Source of the DNA: Propionibacteriaceae bacterium
GTDB lineage: Bacteria > Actinomycetota > Actinomycetes > Propionibacteriales > Propionibacteriaceae
Length of the DNA stretch: 64,000 nucleotides
Direction: 5' to 3'
Assembly (NCBI GenBank): GCA_009782785.1
Contig: WRIJ01000007.1
Location: 62,001 to 126,000 of the forward strand
This document shows positions 36,101 through 44,571 of the stretch, one piece after another. The notes beneath the pieces are model-generated. The model saw only the letters and a program-made list of their open reading frames with translations. It was not told the DNA's origin and did not search any database. Position numbers and translations under genes: made by a program. Position 1 is the first letter of the stretch; each line of letters begins with the position of its first letter.

Positions 36101-37096
36101 ATGACTTGCCCTCCCCTCCATCGCCCTCGCCGACTACGTGCCACTGGAGCCCTGCGCGCAATGGTGGCAGAAACCCGTGTTGATCCTGCACAGCTTGTCC
36201 TGCCAGTGTTTGTTCAAGAAGGAATCATTGAACCAGCAGAGATCACCTCCATGCCTGGTGTTCGCCGCCACACGATGGAGACACTAGCGAAGACCGCCGC
36301 CGAGGTCGTCGAGCTTGGACTGGGTGGGATGATGCTCTTTGGCGTGCCCAGTGAAGAGAACAAGAATGCCACAGGGAATCAGGCGATCGCCGACGATGGG
36401 ATTCTCAATCAGGCACTGAGGCGGGTACGCGCCGAGGTGGGGGATGCCACAGTGATCATGGCAGATACGTGTCTCGACGAGTTCACCACCCATGGGCACT
36501 GCGGGGTTCTAGATAAGGATGGCCGGGTTGATAATGATGCAACCTTGGAACGATACGCGGAGCAAGCAGTGGCCCAGGCTAGTGCTGGGGCTCACATGGT
36601 CAGCCCGTCTGGAATGATGGATGGCCAGGTCGGTGTGATTCGTGAAGCACTCGATAGTGCTGGATTCTTCGACGTTGGGATTTTGGCATACTCGGCAAAA
36701 TACGCCTCAGGGTTCTATGGTCCTTTCCGCGAAGCCGTGAGTTGTTCGCTGGAAGGGGATCGGCGTACGTACCAAATGAATCCAGCCAACCGCCGTGAAG
36801 GTTCCTATGAAACAGCGCTGGATATTGCTGAAGGTGCCGACATGGTGATGGTGAAACCAGCCGGATACTACTTGGACATTATCTCGGACGTGGCCACACT
36901 CAGTGATGTTCCTGTGGCGGCGTACCAAGTCTCTGGGGAGTACGCCATGATTCAAGCGGCCGCCCAGCGCGGATGGATTGATCAGGCACGTGTCTTGCAT
37001 GAAACAGTCGTGAGCATCCTGAGAGCAGGAGCTGATGTGGTTTTAACCTATGGGGCTATGGAGCTTGCTTCAGCCCTCCTCAAGCGAAAGGAGTGA
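36101..37096 (+). CDS. hemB: Delta-aminolevulinic acid dehydratase (porphobilinogen synthase)
   Basis: Condenses two 5-aminolevulinates to porphobilinogen. The 331 residues include the metal-binding region DTCLDEFTTHGHCGVL, with two Cys and an Asp in place of the middle Cys of the classic zinc site. The two Schiff-base lysines are in YSAKYASGFYGPFR and MVMVKPAGYY. Metal type cannot be settled from this mixed site. It sits nine bases after hemD, with a weak or absent ribosome binding site and a possible own promoter. Confidence 0.96.
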   Translation: MTCPPLHRPRRLRATGALRAMVAETRVDPAQLVLPVFVQEGIIEPAEITSMPGVRRHTMETLAKTAAEVVELGLGGMMLFGVPSEENKNATGNQAIADDGILNQALRRVRAEVGDATVIMADTCLDEFTTHGHCGVLDKDGRVDNDATLERYAEQAVAQASAGAHMVSPSGMMDGQVGVIREALDSAGFFDVGILAYSAKYASGFYGPFREAVSCSLEGDRRTYQMNPANRREGSYETALDIAEGADMVMVKPAGYYLDIISDVATLSDVPVAAYQVSGEYAMIQAAAQRGWIDQARVLHETVVSILRAGADVVLTYGAMELASALLKRKE

Positions 37097-37099
37097 CCG

Positions 37100-38386
37100 A
37101 TGAGTACGTACTTTTCTCAAGCTAAAGCCGTGATGCCCGGTGGGGTCTCCTCACCAGTGAGAGCCTATGGATCTGTGGGTGGAACCCCAGTGTTCGTCAA
37201 GAGCGCATCGGGAGCGTACGTGACAGATGTTGATGGGCAGGAATATTTAGACCTCGTAGGATCATGGGGTCCAGCACTGTTGGGTCACGCCCACCTAGAG
37301 GTTGTTGAACGGGTGCGTGAAGCAGCCTCGCGCGGATTATCTTTCGGAGCCCCAACTGTCGGTGAAACAGAACTAGCCGAACTCATCATTGCGCGGATAG
37401 GTGGGGTGGAGAAGGTTCGTTTCACGTCAACCGGAACAGAAGCAACCATGACAGCGATTCGTTTAGCGCGAGGATTCACTTCCCGGGAGGTGATCATCAA
37501 GTTCGCTGGGTGTTATCACGGCCACAGTGATGCCCTGCTCGCCGAGGCTGGTTCAGGGGTCGCCACAGCAGGACTTCCCGGTTCTGCCGGTGTGACTGCT
37601 GGTGCGGCCAGTGACACGATCGTTTTGCCTTACAACGATCTTGAGAAAGTACGCGAGGTGTTTGAGACTCGCGGGCCCGAGATTGCAGCCATCATCACCG
37701 AGGCTGCTGCGGCCAACATGGGTGTGGTTGCCCCTGGGGCTGGGTTCAATCGTGGACTGTCCGAGATCGCACACAGCCATGGTGCCTTACTGATTCAAGA
37801 TGAGGTACTCACAGGGTTCCGTGTTTCAGATGCAGGCTGGTGGGGGCTCGAAGGGCGAGTCGAAGGATGGACCCCTGACCTCTACTGTTTCGGTAAGGTC
37901 GCTGGTGGTGGAATGCCCCTGGCAGCTTTGGGTGGGCGCGCCGAGATCATGGATCACCTTGCCCCACTTGGCCCGGTCTATCAGGCGGGTACGCTGTCCG
38001 GCAACCCCTTAGCGGTTGCTGCTGGTAAGGCAACACTGAGTTTGGCTGATGGGGCAGTGTATTACCACATTGATTCCCTCGCTGATCAACTTGCCGAGAT
38101 CACCACTGGGGCATTGAATGCCGCTGGCGTACCTCACCGTCTCCAACGTGCAGGATCCTTGATGAGTGTGTTCTTCGGTGAGCAACCCGCTGCTGCACCT
38201 ATCACGAACTATGGTGAGGCTCAGCGTCAGGATACTGCGCTGTTCACCCAGTTCTTCCATTCCATGCTTGACCAGCACGTACTCCTGCCACCATCAGCTT
38301 TTGAGGCTTGGTTCCTGTCAGCAGCTCACGGTCCAGCCGAATTGGATCGTCTTAGTGAGGCCATCAAGAAGGCTGCACGTTTCTAA
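37100..38386 (+). CDS. hemL: Glutamate-1-semialdehyde 2,1-aminomutase
   Basis: PLP-dependent enzyme that makes 5-aminolevulinate from the HemA product. The 428-residue protein has [17 protein letters not shown] near the N-terminus, [16 protein letters not shown] for the cofactor phosphate, QDEVLTGFR and the PLP-lysine motif [17 protein letters not shown] precedes ATG 37100, three bases after hemB. It is the last gene of the heme operon. Only hemA and hemL feed 5-aminolevulinate in this cluster, so the C5 pathway is used. Confidence 0.97.
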   Translation: MSTYFSQAKAVMPGGVSSPVRAYGSVGGTPVFVKSASGAYVTDVDGQEYLDLVGSWGPALLGHAHLEVVERVREAASRGLSFGAPTVGETELAELIIARIGGVEKVRFTSTGTEATMTAIRLARGFTSREVIIKFAGCYHGHSDALLAEAGSGVATAGLPGSAGVTAGAASDTIVLPYNDLEKVREVFETRGPEIAAIITEAAAANMGVVAPGAGFNRGLSEIAHSHGALLIQDEVLTGFRVSDAGWWGLEGRVEGWTPDLYCFGKVAGGGMPLAALGGRAEIMDHLAPLGPVYQAGTLSGNPLAVAAGKATLSLADGAVYYHIDSLADQLAEITTGALNAAGVPHRLQRAGSLMSVFFGEQPAAAPITNYGEAQRQDTALFTQFFHSMLDQHVLLPPSAFEAWFLSAAHGPAELDRLSEAIKKAARF

Positions 38387-38416
38387 GGTTGCCACCCGCG
38401 GTTCCTTACCTCGTAC

Positions 38417-38433
38417 CCTGGCAAAGGGCCAGG
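38417..38433 (+). terminator. Possible weak terminator after the heme operon
   Basis: CCTGGC and GCCAGG form a six-bp stem around AAAGG, followed by TTTGG. It is short and the T-run is poor, so efficiency is doubtful. Confidence 0.35.
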
Positions 38434-38444
38434 TTTGGTAGCGC

Positions 38445-38450
38445 TATCAT
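38445..38450 (+). promoter_or_regulatory. -10 box for leaderless patatin gene
   Basis: TATCAT is followed by AGTGGT (six bases) and the GTG start at 38457. No ribosome binding site is visible. Confidence 0.5.
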
Positions 38451-38456
38451 AGTGGT

Positions 38457-39794
38457 GTGAAAAAGCCACAACGTTGGAACCCTCTTCGGTTATTGTTTCA
38501 CCGCTCCAACCGAGCCCTTGTTGATACGGACTCGCTCGTTTTATCTGGTGGCGGATCAAGAATGAGTTTCCAATTGGGGGCTTTGCGTTATCTCTACGAC
38601 CATAGTGAGTTTTCGCCGACATCTATTGTGGCAACCTCAGCGGGCGCAATTCTCGGAGCTACCTTGGCTCAATCTATTGACCGCGACGAGCAGTCCCGAT
38701 TGCTTCGAGCGCTAGAAGAAACCTGGTTAGCGATGGATCACCCCTCCCAGATGTTCGCAGAACAGGCATGGTTCACGAAGGTCCAGGAACAGTGGGAACA
38801 GATTTCTCACATGTTGCCAGAATCTGATCCTGGGGTTGGAGCGGACATGGATGCAACTGATTCCTCAACCCAGGAGTTAGTCAAGGAGGCTCTCGATTTT
38901 GATCCCTCGGTTGAGGCGGATGATTTTAAGATTTCTATGGCTTGGCAATTCTTGGGGGCCCTACCTCGCATAGGAAAAGTTGGTGCCGGTTTGGCGTCGA
39001 CTTTTCGCGGTGCTGAGAGGGCTGCCTCAGCCTATCGCCCGGGACCTATCGTTCATCAGCTTCTCTTTGATTCTGGGTTCACTTCGCAAGCAGTACGAGA
39101 ATCAGGGATGGCACTTCGCGTGGCTATGGTTGGTTTGAAATCTGGGGCACTTCGTTTCATGCGTGAGGATGGGATTCTCGTTGACGAGTGTGACGAACCA
39201 TTGACCGATACTCCTGTGGATCTTCCTCTTGGGATTTGGGCTTCCTGTTCGATTCCTGGGGTTTTCAAACCTGTACGTATCCATGGGGAGTTATATGTCG
39301 ATGGCGGAGTGCGGGATAACATACCGGTCACCATGGCCATCGACCACATGTCCGCGGCCCGTACGTACGTTATCTCTAGTTCGCCTCACGAACTTGCAGC
39401 TACCGCGTCGGATAGTGTCGATATGGTTTCTGTTGTCACCAGATCTATTGCGATACTCATCGATGAAACGGGTCGAGACGAGGTCGGGTTCGCTCTTCAG
39501 CGAGGGGCTTTGGTTGTGGAACCAACCATCGAGGTGCATACCCCCATGGAGGTTTCTGCGCCACTGTTGAGAATCAATCGTGATTATGGGTGGATGCGTA
39601 CTGCTGAAGTCATGTCAGGGGTATCCAGTGGGTCAAGCCATGAGGTCACTGCAGCGCGTTTGGAACTTCATCGCGCGGAAGGAAATAGTACGATCCGGCG
39701 GTGTCGCAAACAACTCACGAAGGCCATCAATTCGTTGAACTCAACACTGCGACCGGAAGGTTGGCAGGAATGGGCGGACCTCAACACAGGGTGA
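38457..39794 (+). CDS. Patatin-like phospholipase
   Basis: A 445-residue patatin-fold lipid acyl hydrolase. The oxyanion motif GGGSRM is at residues 31-36, the nucleophile Ser61 is in ATSAG (a variant of GxSxG), and the catalytic Asp282 is in VDGGVRDN, so the Ser-Asp dyad is complete. No signal peptide is evident. The substrate, probably a phospholipid or lysophospholipid, is unknown. The C-terminal part (about residues 370-445) is charged and helical. It starts with GTG on a probable leaderless mRNA. The inverted-repeat element lies just downstream. Confidence 0.87.
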   Translation: MKKPQRWNPLRLLFHRSNRALVDTDSLVLSGGGSRMSFQLGALRYLYDHSEFSPTSIVATSAGAILGATLAQSIDRDEQSRLLRALEETWLAMDHPSQMFAEQAWFTKVQEQWEQISHMLPESDPGVGADMDATDSSTQELVKEALDFDPSVEADDFKISMAWQFLGALPRIGKVGAGLASTFRGAERAASAYRPGPIVHQLLFDSGFTSQAVRESGMALRVAMVGLKSGALRFMREDGILVDECDEPLTDTPVDLPLGIWASCSIPGVFKPVRIHGELYVDGGVRDNIPVTMAIDHMSAARTYVISSSPHELAATASDSVDMVSVVTRSIAILIDETGRDEVGFALQRGALVVEPTIEVHTPMEVSAPLLRINRDYGWMRTAEVMSGVSSGSSHEVTAARLELHRAEGNSTIRRCRKQLTKAINSLNSTLRPEGWQEWADLNTG

Positions 39795-39805
39795 CTTCAA
39801 CACGC

Positions 39806-39825
39806 GGGGACGTACCTTTTGTGTT
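39806..39825. repeat. Short intergenic repeat, copy 1
   Basis: GGGGACGTACCTTTTGTGTT lies 11 bases after the patatin stop. Very similar sequences occur twice, in opposite orientations, at 48548-48560 and 48605-48621. It is the only such copy here and abuts the 39846-39996 inverted-repeat element. Confidence 0.5.
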
Positions 39826-39845
39826 GCTGACCACGCAGAGTGGAC

Positions 39846-39996
39846 TTTTTATCCGAAAACGTACGTTGTGCACACTTCTTTACCTTCAAACAGGGTATGA
39901 AATGGTCGATTCACAGTAAAAACCCACTGTTTTAGGGCATCTGAGACCGCTATGGCTATCAACATACTGTGCACAACGTACGTTTTCGGATAAAAA
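39846..39996. repeat. 151-bp element with perfect 29-bp terminal inverted repeats
   Basis: The arm at 39846-39874 is the exact reverse complement of 39968-39996 (29 of 29 bases). The arms enclose 93 bases with no open frame of note. Each arm begins TTTTTATCCGAAAACGTACG from the outside and contains two small palindromes, AACGTACGTT and TGTGCACA. No flanking target duplication is evident. It may be a MITE-like remnant, a cruciform-forming regulatory element or a bidirectional terminator of the converging genes. Confidence 0.75.
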
Positions 39997-40054
39997 CTCA
40001 CCAAACCTGTGTACTCAGACAGCTGATCCTTAGTGAAGAGTGGTTCGTCCGAGA

Positions 40055-40729
40055 TCAGTAGTCTGAGTTGGTGCTGATCAGCCACGCGTCAAGAACATTG
40101 TCTTGAGTGTCGAGTTGGACTGGTTCAAATTGAAATCTCATGTATGTATGGCCATCGAAATACTCCGCGATACTGAGTGTCTCCAAGTCCTGGAAGTGGG
40201 TTGGTTTTCCGTACATTTCCTCCACGAGTGACATTGAGTCGCCGAGGCAGATCCCGCGAAGCGTGCAGTGAGACTCGAGTCCTGTGTATACCTGGCTGAC
40301 TCCTGTGGTGTGAGAGGCAATGAAGACGCTGAAACCTTCACTCTCGAAGTAGACGCCGTCAGGGGTGGAGATGATTGCCCTCTCGTACTCCCGACCGAGT
40401 GAATCCAGTGTGGCACTGACCGCACTATCGCTCATCCCCAGTTCGATCGAGTCAATAGAAGTATCGAAGGGAGCTGACGGGTTGAAGGTTCTGTTTTCAC
40501 TGCGTGATGGTGAGGATTGGCTTGATGGCTCCGATTTGTCAGAGAAGAAAACACTGTAGATCAGGAAGCCCCCGCCACACATGAGCGCTATCGCGAGGAG
40601 GGAAATGATGATTACCCATAATCCGCGGCCGTGACGAGGTGATGGGGTGGGAAGAATAGGTGCTGGTTGGAGGTCATTACTCTTGGTCGGTTGGAGGCCG
40701 TTGAACGGCATGAGTGGGTCTCTGGTCAT
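40055..40729 (-). CDS. Hypothetical single-pass membrane protein
   Basis: A 224-residue protein I do not recognise. A Pro-rich cytoplasmic head of about 35 residues is followed by one membrane segment (LWVIIISLLAIALMCGGGFL, about 37-60), a Ser-rich linker and an outer domain of about 140 residues with two Cys (HCTLRGIC). The repeated SIDSIELGMSDSAVSATL and ICLGDSMSLVEEMYGKP resemble tandem SmpA-like turns, a weak hint. AAAGGTGG precedes ATG 40729; the longer frame to 40837 is less likely. It converges toward the inverted-repeat element. Confidence 0.6.
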   Translation of the reverse strand: MTRDPLMPFNGLQPTKSNDLQPAPILPTPSPRHGRGLWVIIISLLAIALMCGGGFLIYSVFFSDKSEPSSQSSPSRSENRTFNPSAPFDTSIDSIELGMSDSAVSATLDSLGREYERAIISTPDGVYFESEGFSVFIASHTTGVSQVYTGLESHCTLRGICLGDSMSLVEEMYGKPTHFQDLETLSIAEYFDGHTYMRFQFEPVQLDTQDNVLDAWLISTNSDY

Positions 40730-40869
40730 TTCTGCCACCTTTGGTCTTGAGGGTGATTCTATCCTTGCATATTCACCTGGCAGCGCACTCCGCCGTAAGC
40801 ATGGTTTCAGCACCATCCATAAGGGTGAGGAAAACACCCGGGGCCATTCCTGCTTGGCACTTCACGGAG

Positions 40870-40875
40870 TAGAGT
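40870..40875 (+). promoter_or_regulatory. -10 box for leaderless gpmA
   Basis: TAGAGT is followed by AATCCC (six bases) and ATG 40882. A GGAG at 40866-40869 lies too far away (12 bases) to be a good ribosome binding site. Confidence 0.5.
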
Positions 40876-40881
40876 AATCCC

Positions 40882-41631
40882 ATGACGTACACACTGATTC
40901 TTCTTCGACATGGCGAGTCCGAATGGAACGCTCTCAATCTTTTTACCGGCTGGGTCGATGTTGACCTCAATGACAAGGGTGTCGCTGAAGCTAAGCGTGG
41001 AGGAGAGCTCTTGCGCAGCCAAGGCGTACTTCCTGATGTTCTCCACACATCAGTGCTTCGCCGAGCGATCCATACATCACAGCTTGTGCTCGATGGTTGT
41101 GATCGCCATTGGGTTGAGGTACGTCGCTCATGGAGGCTCAACGAACGCCACTACGGCGCACTCCAAGGCAAAGATAAGACCCAGATTCGTGACGAATATG
41201 GCGAAGAGCAGTTCATGGAGTGGCGGCGCTCCTATGACACTCCACCACCTGCCTTGGATGACAGCTCTGAGTTTTCCCAAGTCAGCGATCCGCGGTACGC
41301 GCGGTTGCCCAATGAGGCACGTCCGCGTATGGAATGTCTGAAGGATGTTCTCATCCGCGCTTTGCCGTACTGGTATGACGCAATAGTTCCTGATCTGTAC
41401 GCGGGAAAAAACGTCCTGGTCACTGCTCATGGCAATAGTTTGCGAGCCATCGTCAAACACTTGGATTCGATCTCGGACCAGGACATTGCTGGGCTTAATA
41501 TCCCCACAGGCATCCCCCTGGTCTACGAATTGGATGAGGATCTGCGCCCGATCACCCCAGGTGGGCGCTACCTTGACCCTGCGGCTGCGGCAGCCGCCAT
41601 CGAAGCAGTGAAGAATCAGGGCAAGAAGTAA
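40882..41631 (+). CDS. gpmA: 2,3-bisphosphoglycerate-dependent phosphoglycerate mutase
   Basis: Interconverts 3- and 2-phosphoglycerate in glycolysis. The 249 residues start [16 protein letters not shown], with the phosphorylated His10, and continue with [19 protein letters not shown] and the second catalytic His in [11 protein letters not shown]. The length and the middle insertion match the cofactor-dependent form. It lies between the membrane-protein gene and carD and probably forms its own unit. Confidence 0.96.
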   Translation: MTYTLILLRHGESEWNALNLFTGWVDVDLNDKGVAEAKRGGELLRSQGVLPDVLHTSVLRRAIHTSQLVLDGCDRHWVEVRRSWRLNERHYGALQGKDKTQIRDEYGEEQFMEWRRSYDTPPPALDDSSEFSQVSDPRYARLPNEARPRMECLKDVLIRALPYWYDAIVPDLYAGKNVLVTAHGNSLRAIVKHLDSISDQDIAGLNIPTGIPLVYELDEDLRPITPGGRYLDPAAAAAAIEAVKNQGKK

Positions 41632-41662
41632 TCCTCACTCTTCCCCGTCCTGCTGACCAGGG

Positions 41663-41691
41663 TTTTTCGTCATCCAAAAACGTGGTAGAAT
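41663..41691 (+). promoter_or_regulatory. Candidate carD promoter
   Basis: TAGAAT (41686-41691) is a good -10 box. A T-rich hexamer TTTTTC (41663-41668) stands 17 bases upstream. The leader of about 20 bases contains AGGAAGG before the start codon. Confidence 0.45.
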
Positions 41692-41719
41692 AAGACGCTG
41701 GCAGGAAGGTTTTGTGCTT

Positions 41720-42214
41720 ATGTCATTCACTATCGGTGAAACAGTTGTCTACCCCAATCACGGGGCTGCTGTCATTGAAGATATCGAAACTCGTACGATC
41801 AAAGGTGAGGACAAACTCTATTTAGTCCTTCGCATTGTGGGGCAATCAGACCTCGTGGTGAGAGTGCCCGCCTGCAACCTGGATCTTGTGGGAGTACGCG
41901 ATGTTGTTGCTGGGGAAGACCTTGAACATGTTTTTGATGTTCTGCGAGCAACAGATGTGGAAGAACCCACCAACTGGTCGAGGCGCTTCAAAGCTAACCT
42001 AGAAAAGATCCACTCAGGCAATGTCGTCAAAGTTGCTGAAGTGGTTCGTGACCTGTGGCGTCGTGAACGTGATCGTGGATTGTCCGCTGGTGAAAAGAGA
42101 ATGCTGGCGAAAGCTCGCCAGAATCTCGTCTCCGAACTTGCTCTTGCTGAGCGAGTTGAAGAGGCCCGCGCTGAGGAAATCCTCGATGAGGTTTTGACCT
42201 CCGCAAAGAAGTGA
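41720..42214 (+). CDS. carD: CarD-family RNA polymerase-binding regulator
   Basis: A 164-residue transcription factor. The N-terminal Tudor-like domain ([18 protein letters not shown]) binds the RNA polymerase beta subunit, and a C-terminal helical domain binds promoter DNA. In mycobacteria CarD stabilises open complexes, especially at rRNA promoters. ATG 41720 gives the usual MSF beginning; GTG 41714, only four bases after AGGAAGG, is also possible. The stop overlaps ispD (GTGA), and the carD-ispD-ispF order is common in actinobacteria. Confidence 0.94.
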   Translation: MSFTIGETVVYPNHGAAVIEDIETRTIKGEDKLYLVLRIVGQSDLVVRVPACNLDLVGVRDVVAGEDLEHVFDVLRATDVEEPTNWSRRFKANLEKIHSGNVVKVAEVVRDLWRRERDRGLSAGEKRMLAKARQNLVSELALAERVEEARAEEILDEVLTSAKK

Positions 42215-42894
42215 ACTCTCTGGGACCAGAAGACGTAGCCGCTATTGTTGTTGCGGCCGGGTCTGGCGTGAGGCTTGGGCGAGAACTACCGAAGGCTGCT
42301 ATTGAAATTGCTGGCGTACCCATGGTCACCCGTGCGGTGCAAGCAATGTTTTCTGGTGGTGCCACTCGCGTCATTGTCGTTGCCCCCGAAGCATGGGTGG
42401 AGCGCTTTGAACAGTTCTTCCCCACCTATGGTGAGCGCGTGAGCGTGATCCCTGGAGGGTTGCTACGCCAAGATTCAGTACGCCTGGGACTGGAGCACAT
42501 TGGGGAGGCTGGCATCGTACTGGTTCATGATGCTGCTCGCCCACTCGTACCGCCCTTCATTGTGGACCGTGTTATTGAAGCAGTACGCGATGGAGACCCA
42601 GCAGTCATCCCCGTCGTCGCAGAAGCAGATTCCTTGCGACGGATCAGACGCAGCTGGACAGTGGCAGTGGATCGTTCGACGTTCCTCCGTGTCCAAACCC
42701 CACAAGGTTTTGAAGCGGACACTCTGCGCAAAGCTCACGAAAATGTTGGCGACAAGGAATACACCGATGATGCCACCATGTGTGAGGCTATAGACATTCC
42801 AGTCGTCACAGTTCCTGGTGATTCTTTAGCGTTCAAGATCACTGAACCGATGGATCTTGTCCTCGCTGAGGTTATTGCCCGAGGTGAGTCATGA
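42211..42894 (+). CDS. ispD: 2-C-methyl-D-erythritol 4-phosphate cytidylyltransferase
   Basis: Third step of the MEP isoprenoid pathway: forms CDP-ME. The 227 residues have the nucleotide-binding motif [15 protein letters not shown] near residue 16, [11 protein letters not shown] and VQTPQGF. It begins with GTG overlapping the carD stop and its end overlaps ispF (ATGA), so the three genes are coupled. Confidence 0.94.
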   Translation: MNSLGPEDVAAIVVAAGSGVRLGRELPKAAIEIAGVPMVTRAVQAMFSGGATRVIVVAPEAWVERFEQFFPTYGERVSVIPGGLLRQDSVRLGLEHIGEAGIVLVHDAARPLVPPFIVDRVIEAVRDGDPAVIPVVAEADSLRRIRRSWTVAVDRSTFLRVQTPQGFEADTLRKAHENVGDKEYTDDATMCEAIDIPVVTVPGDSLAFKITEPMDLVLAEVIARGES

Positions 42895-43367
42895 TCCGCA
42901 CCGGTATTGGTGTCGATGCGCATCAGCTCACCGATGGTCGAGAAATGCACCTCGCCGGGTTGCATTTTGGTGACCAATCCCAAGGGCTGGAAGGCCACTC
43001 TGATGGTGATGTCGCCTGCCATGCGATGTGTGATGCTCTGCTGTCAGCTGCTGGTTTGGGGGACCTTGGTGACATTTTTGGTACGAGTGATCCCACGTGG
43101 GCGGGTGCCAGTGGGGGGACTCTGCTCACAGAAGTGGTACGACTCGTACATGCCCAAGGTTTTTCGATCGGTAATGTGGCTGTGCAAATCGTGGGGAACA
43201 AACCCAAGATGGCCCCGAGGCGCAGGGAAGCTGAAGAAGTGTTGAGCGATATTGTTGGTGCACCCGTGTCAGTGAGTGCAACCTCTACTGATCTCTTGGG
43301 ATTCACTGGTCGCGGTGAAGGTGTGGCAGCTATCGCCAGTGCACTGGTCTTCTGTGATGGAGCCTAA
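42891..43367 (+). CDS. ispF: 2-C-methyl-D-erythritol 2,4-cyclodiphosphate synthase
   Basis: Next IspF step of the MEP pathway, forming the cyclic diphosphate. The 158 residues keep the metal ligands Asp9, His11 and His44 and the motif [16 protein letters not shown]. Fusion with IspD occurs in some bacteria, but here they are separate overlapping genes. Its TAA overlaps the stop of the convergent zinc peptidase (CTAA, 43364-43367). Confidence 0.96.
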   Translation: MIRTGIGVDAHQLTDGREMHLAGLHFGDQSQGLEGHSDGDVACHAMCDALLSAAGLGDLGDIFGTSDPTWAGASGGTLLTEVVRLVHAQGFSIGNVAVQIVGNKPKMAPRRREAEEVLSDIVGAPVSVSATSTDLLGFTGRGEGVAAIASALVFCDGA

Positions 43368-44437
43368 CCCACAGATTCTTCTGAGGCTGTAAATGTATTG
43401 CACACCCCAGGACTCCAATTATTTAACCCCTTCTTGGCCCAGGCTGCCCGATTCGTACCCATGCCATGGTCATCCTTATAGGGAGAGTTCCCACCGAGGG
43501 ATGCGAACATCGCTTCAATGTTCTCCCGGTCTTTCACGGTCAATCCCGTGGAATCTGAGATGGAATGCAGATAGAGGCCAGCGAAACAGTCGGCCTGCAT
43601 CTCCAACCTCCGTGAAGTATCCATGGCTTCGGCATTCGTGGATGCTGAGTTCGCAAGCGCGGATTGGGACATGAGGATCATCGTACGATATTGGATAGCG
43701 TGACCAAATTCGTGGGCGATCACTGATTCTGCCACATAGCGGGATTGACGCAATTGTGGTGGGAAAGCCTCAATGAGATTCTTAGCGTAATACACCTGTT
43801 GATCAGCGGAACAATACACCGCGTTGTACATCGGTACCTGCCCGCACCTGGTATTGATCTCATAGGTATAAACGGTTACTGACGGACGTGGCAGTGAGAA
43901 GTTTGCTGCCGTGACTGGTTCATGCCAGGTGGTCATCAGGCATTCCATGAACTCGTTCATGTGGGCTTCGATCGCTGCAGGGGATCCTTTCACCAGGTCA
44001 ACATCGGTCATGTGGCAGTCAATGGGGGTGATGGTCTGGGCGTACAGTGGGTTCTCCAGCAGAGCGAAACGAAGATCATTGTCGGTGCGCGGCATGGGTG
44101 GTTCGTCAGGATTAAGATCCGCGGGCCGAGGAACATAGGCTCCTGGAGGTGCGGGAGTGTACGGGGTTTGCGGGCCGGAAGGCATCGAGTACCCGGTGGA
44201 GCCGAGTTGCTCATTGAACGAGTTCAACAAGGACGTGATCACAGGGATGACCACAAAGAAGACGATAGCCCAGAAAATGATCGTACGAAGGAAAGACTTC
44301 TTTTTCGGGGGAGTCCCCTGACCTGGTGCAGTAGTAGAAGGAGTATTCCGCCGACCTTGCCCCAAGACTTGCTGAATGAGCGCCCCAGCTATCTGGTTTG
44401 TCACTTGTTGACCCCATGGTCCCGCCATCTGACTCAT
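43364..44437 (-). CDS. Neutral zinc metallopeptidase (YpfJ-like)
   Basis: A 357-residue membrane-anchored protease-like protein. A cytoplasmic Gly/Gln-rich head and one membrane segment (about residues 50-68) are followed by a Pro-rich linker and the catalytic region with [12 protein letters not shown], the HExxH zinc motif. The later [10 protein letters not shown] may supply the third ligand. It belongs to the putative neutral zinc metallopeptidase family (PF04228), with unknown substrate. ATG 44437 stands six bases after TAGGGT, so it is probably leaderless. It converges on ispF with overlapping stops. Confidence 0.88.
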   Translation of the reverse strand: MSQMAGPWGQQVTNQIAGALIQQVLGQGRRNTPSTTAPGQGTPPKKKSFLRTIIFWAIVFFVVIPVITSLLNSFNEQLGSTGYSMPSGPQTPYTPAPPGAYVPRPADLNPDEPPMPRTDNDLRFALLENPLYAQTITPIDCHMTDVDLVKGSPAAIEAHMNEFMECLMTTWHEPVTAANFSLPRPSVTVYTYEINTRCGQVPMYNAVYCSADQQVYYAKNLIEAFPPQLRQSRYVAESVIAHEFGHAIQYRTMILMSQSALANSASTNAEAMDTSRRLEMQADCFAGLYLHSISDSTGLTVKDRENIEAMFASLGGNSPYKDDHGMGTNRAAWAKKGLNNWSPGVCNTFTASEESVG

Positions 44438-44443
44438 GACACC

Positions 44444-44449
44444 ACCCTA
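44444..44449 (-). promoter_or_regulatory. -10 box for leaderless zinc peptidase gene
   Basis: On the minus strand TAGGGT is followed by GGTGTC and then ATG 44437. No ribosome binding site is visible. Confidence 0.5.
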
Positions 44450-44571
44450 GCGCTAGGACAGCCGTGAAACATTCAGGTTCTCACTAGGATGCAACTGGGA
44501 TATAACACCACAAGGTTGTGAGTATCATGGGGGACGTGGGCACCAGCCCCCTGAATGGGAAAGTTAGGGTC

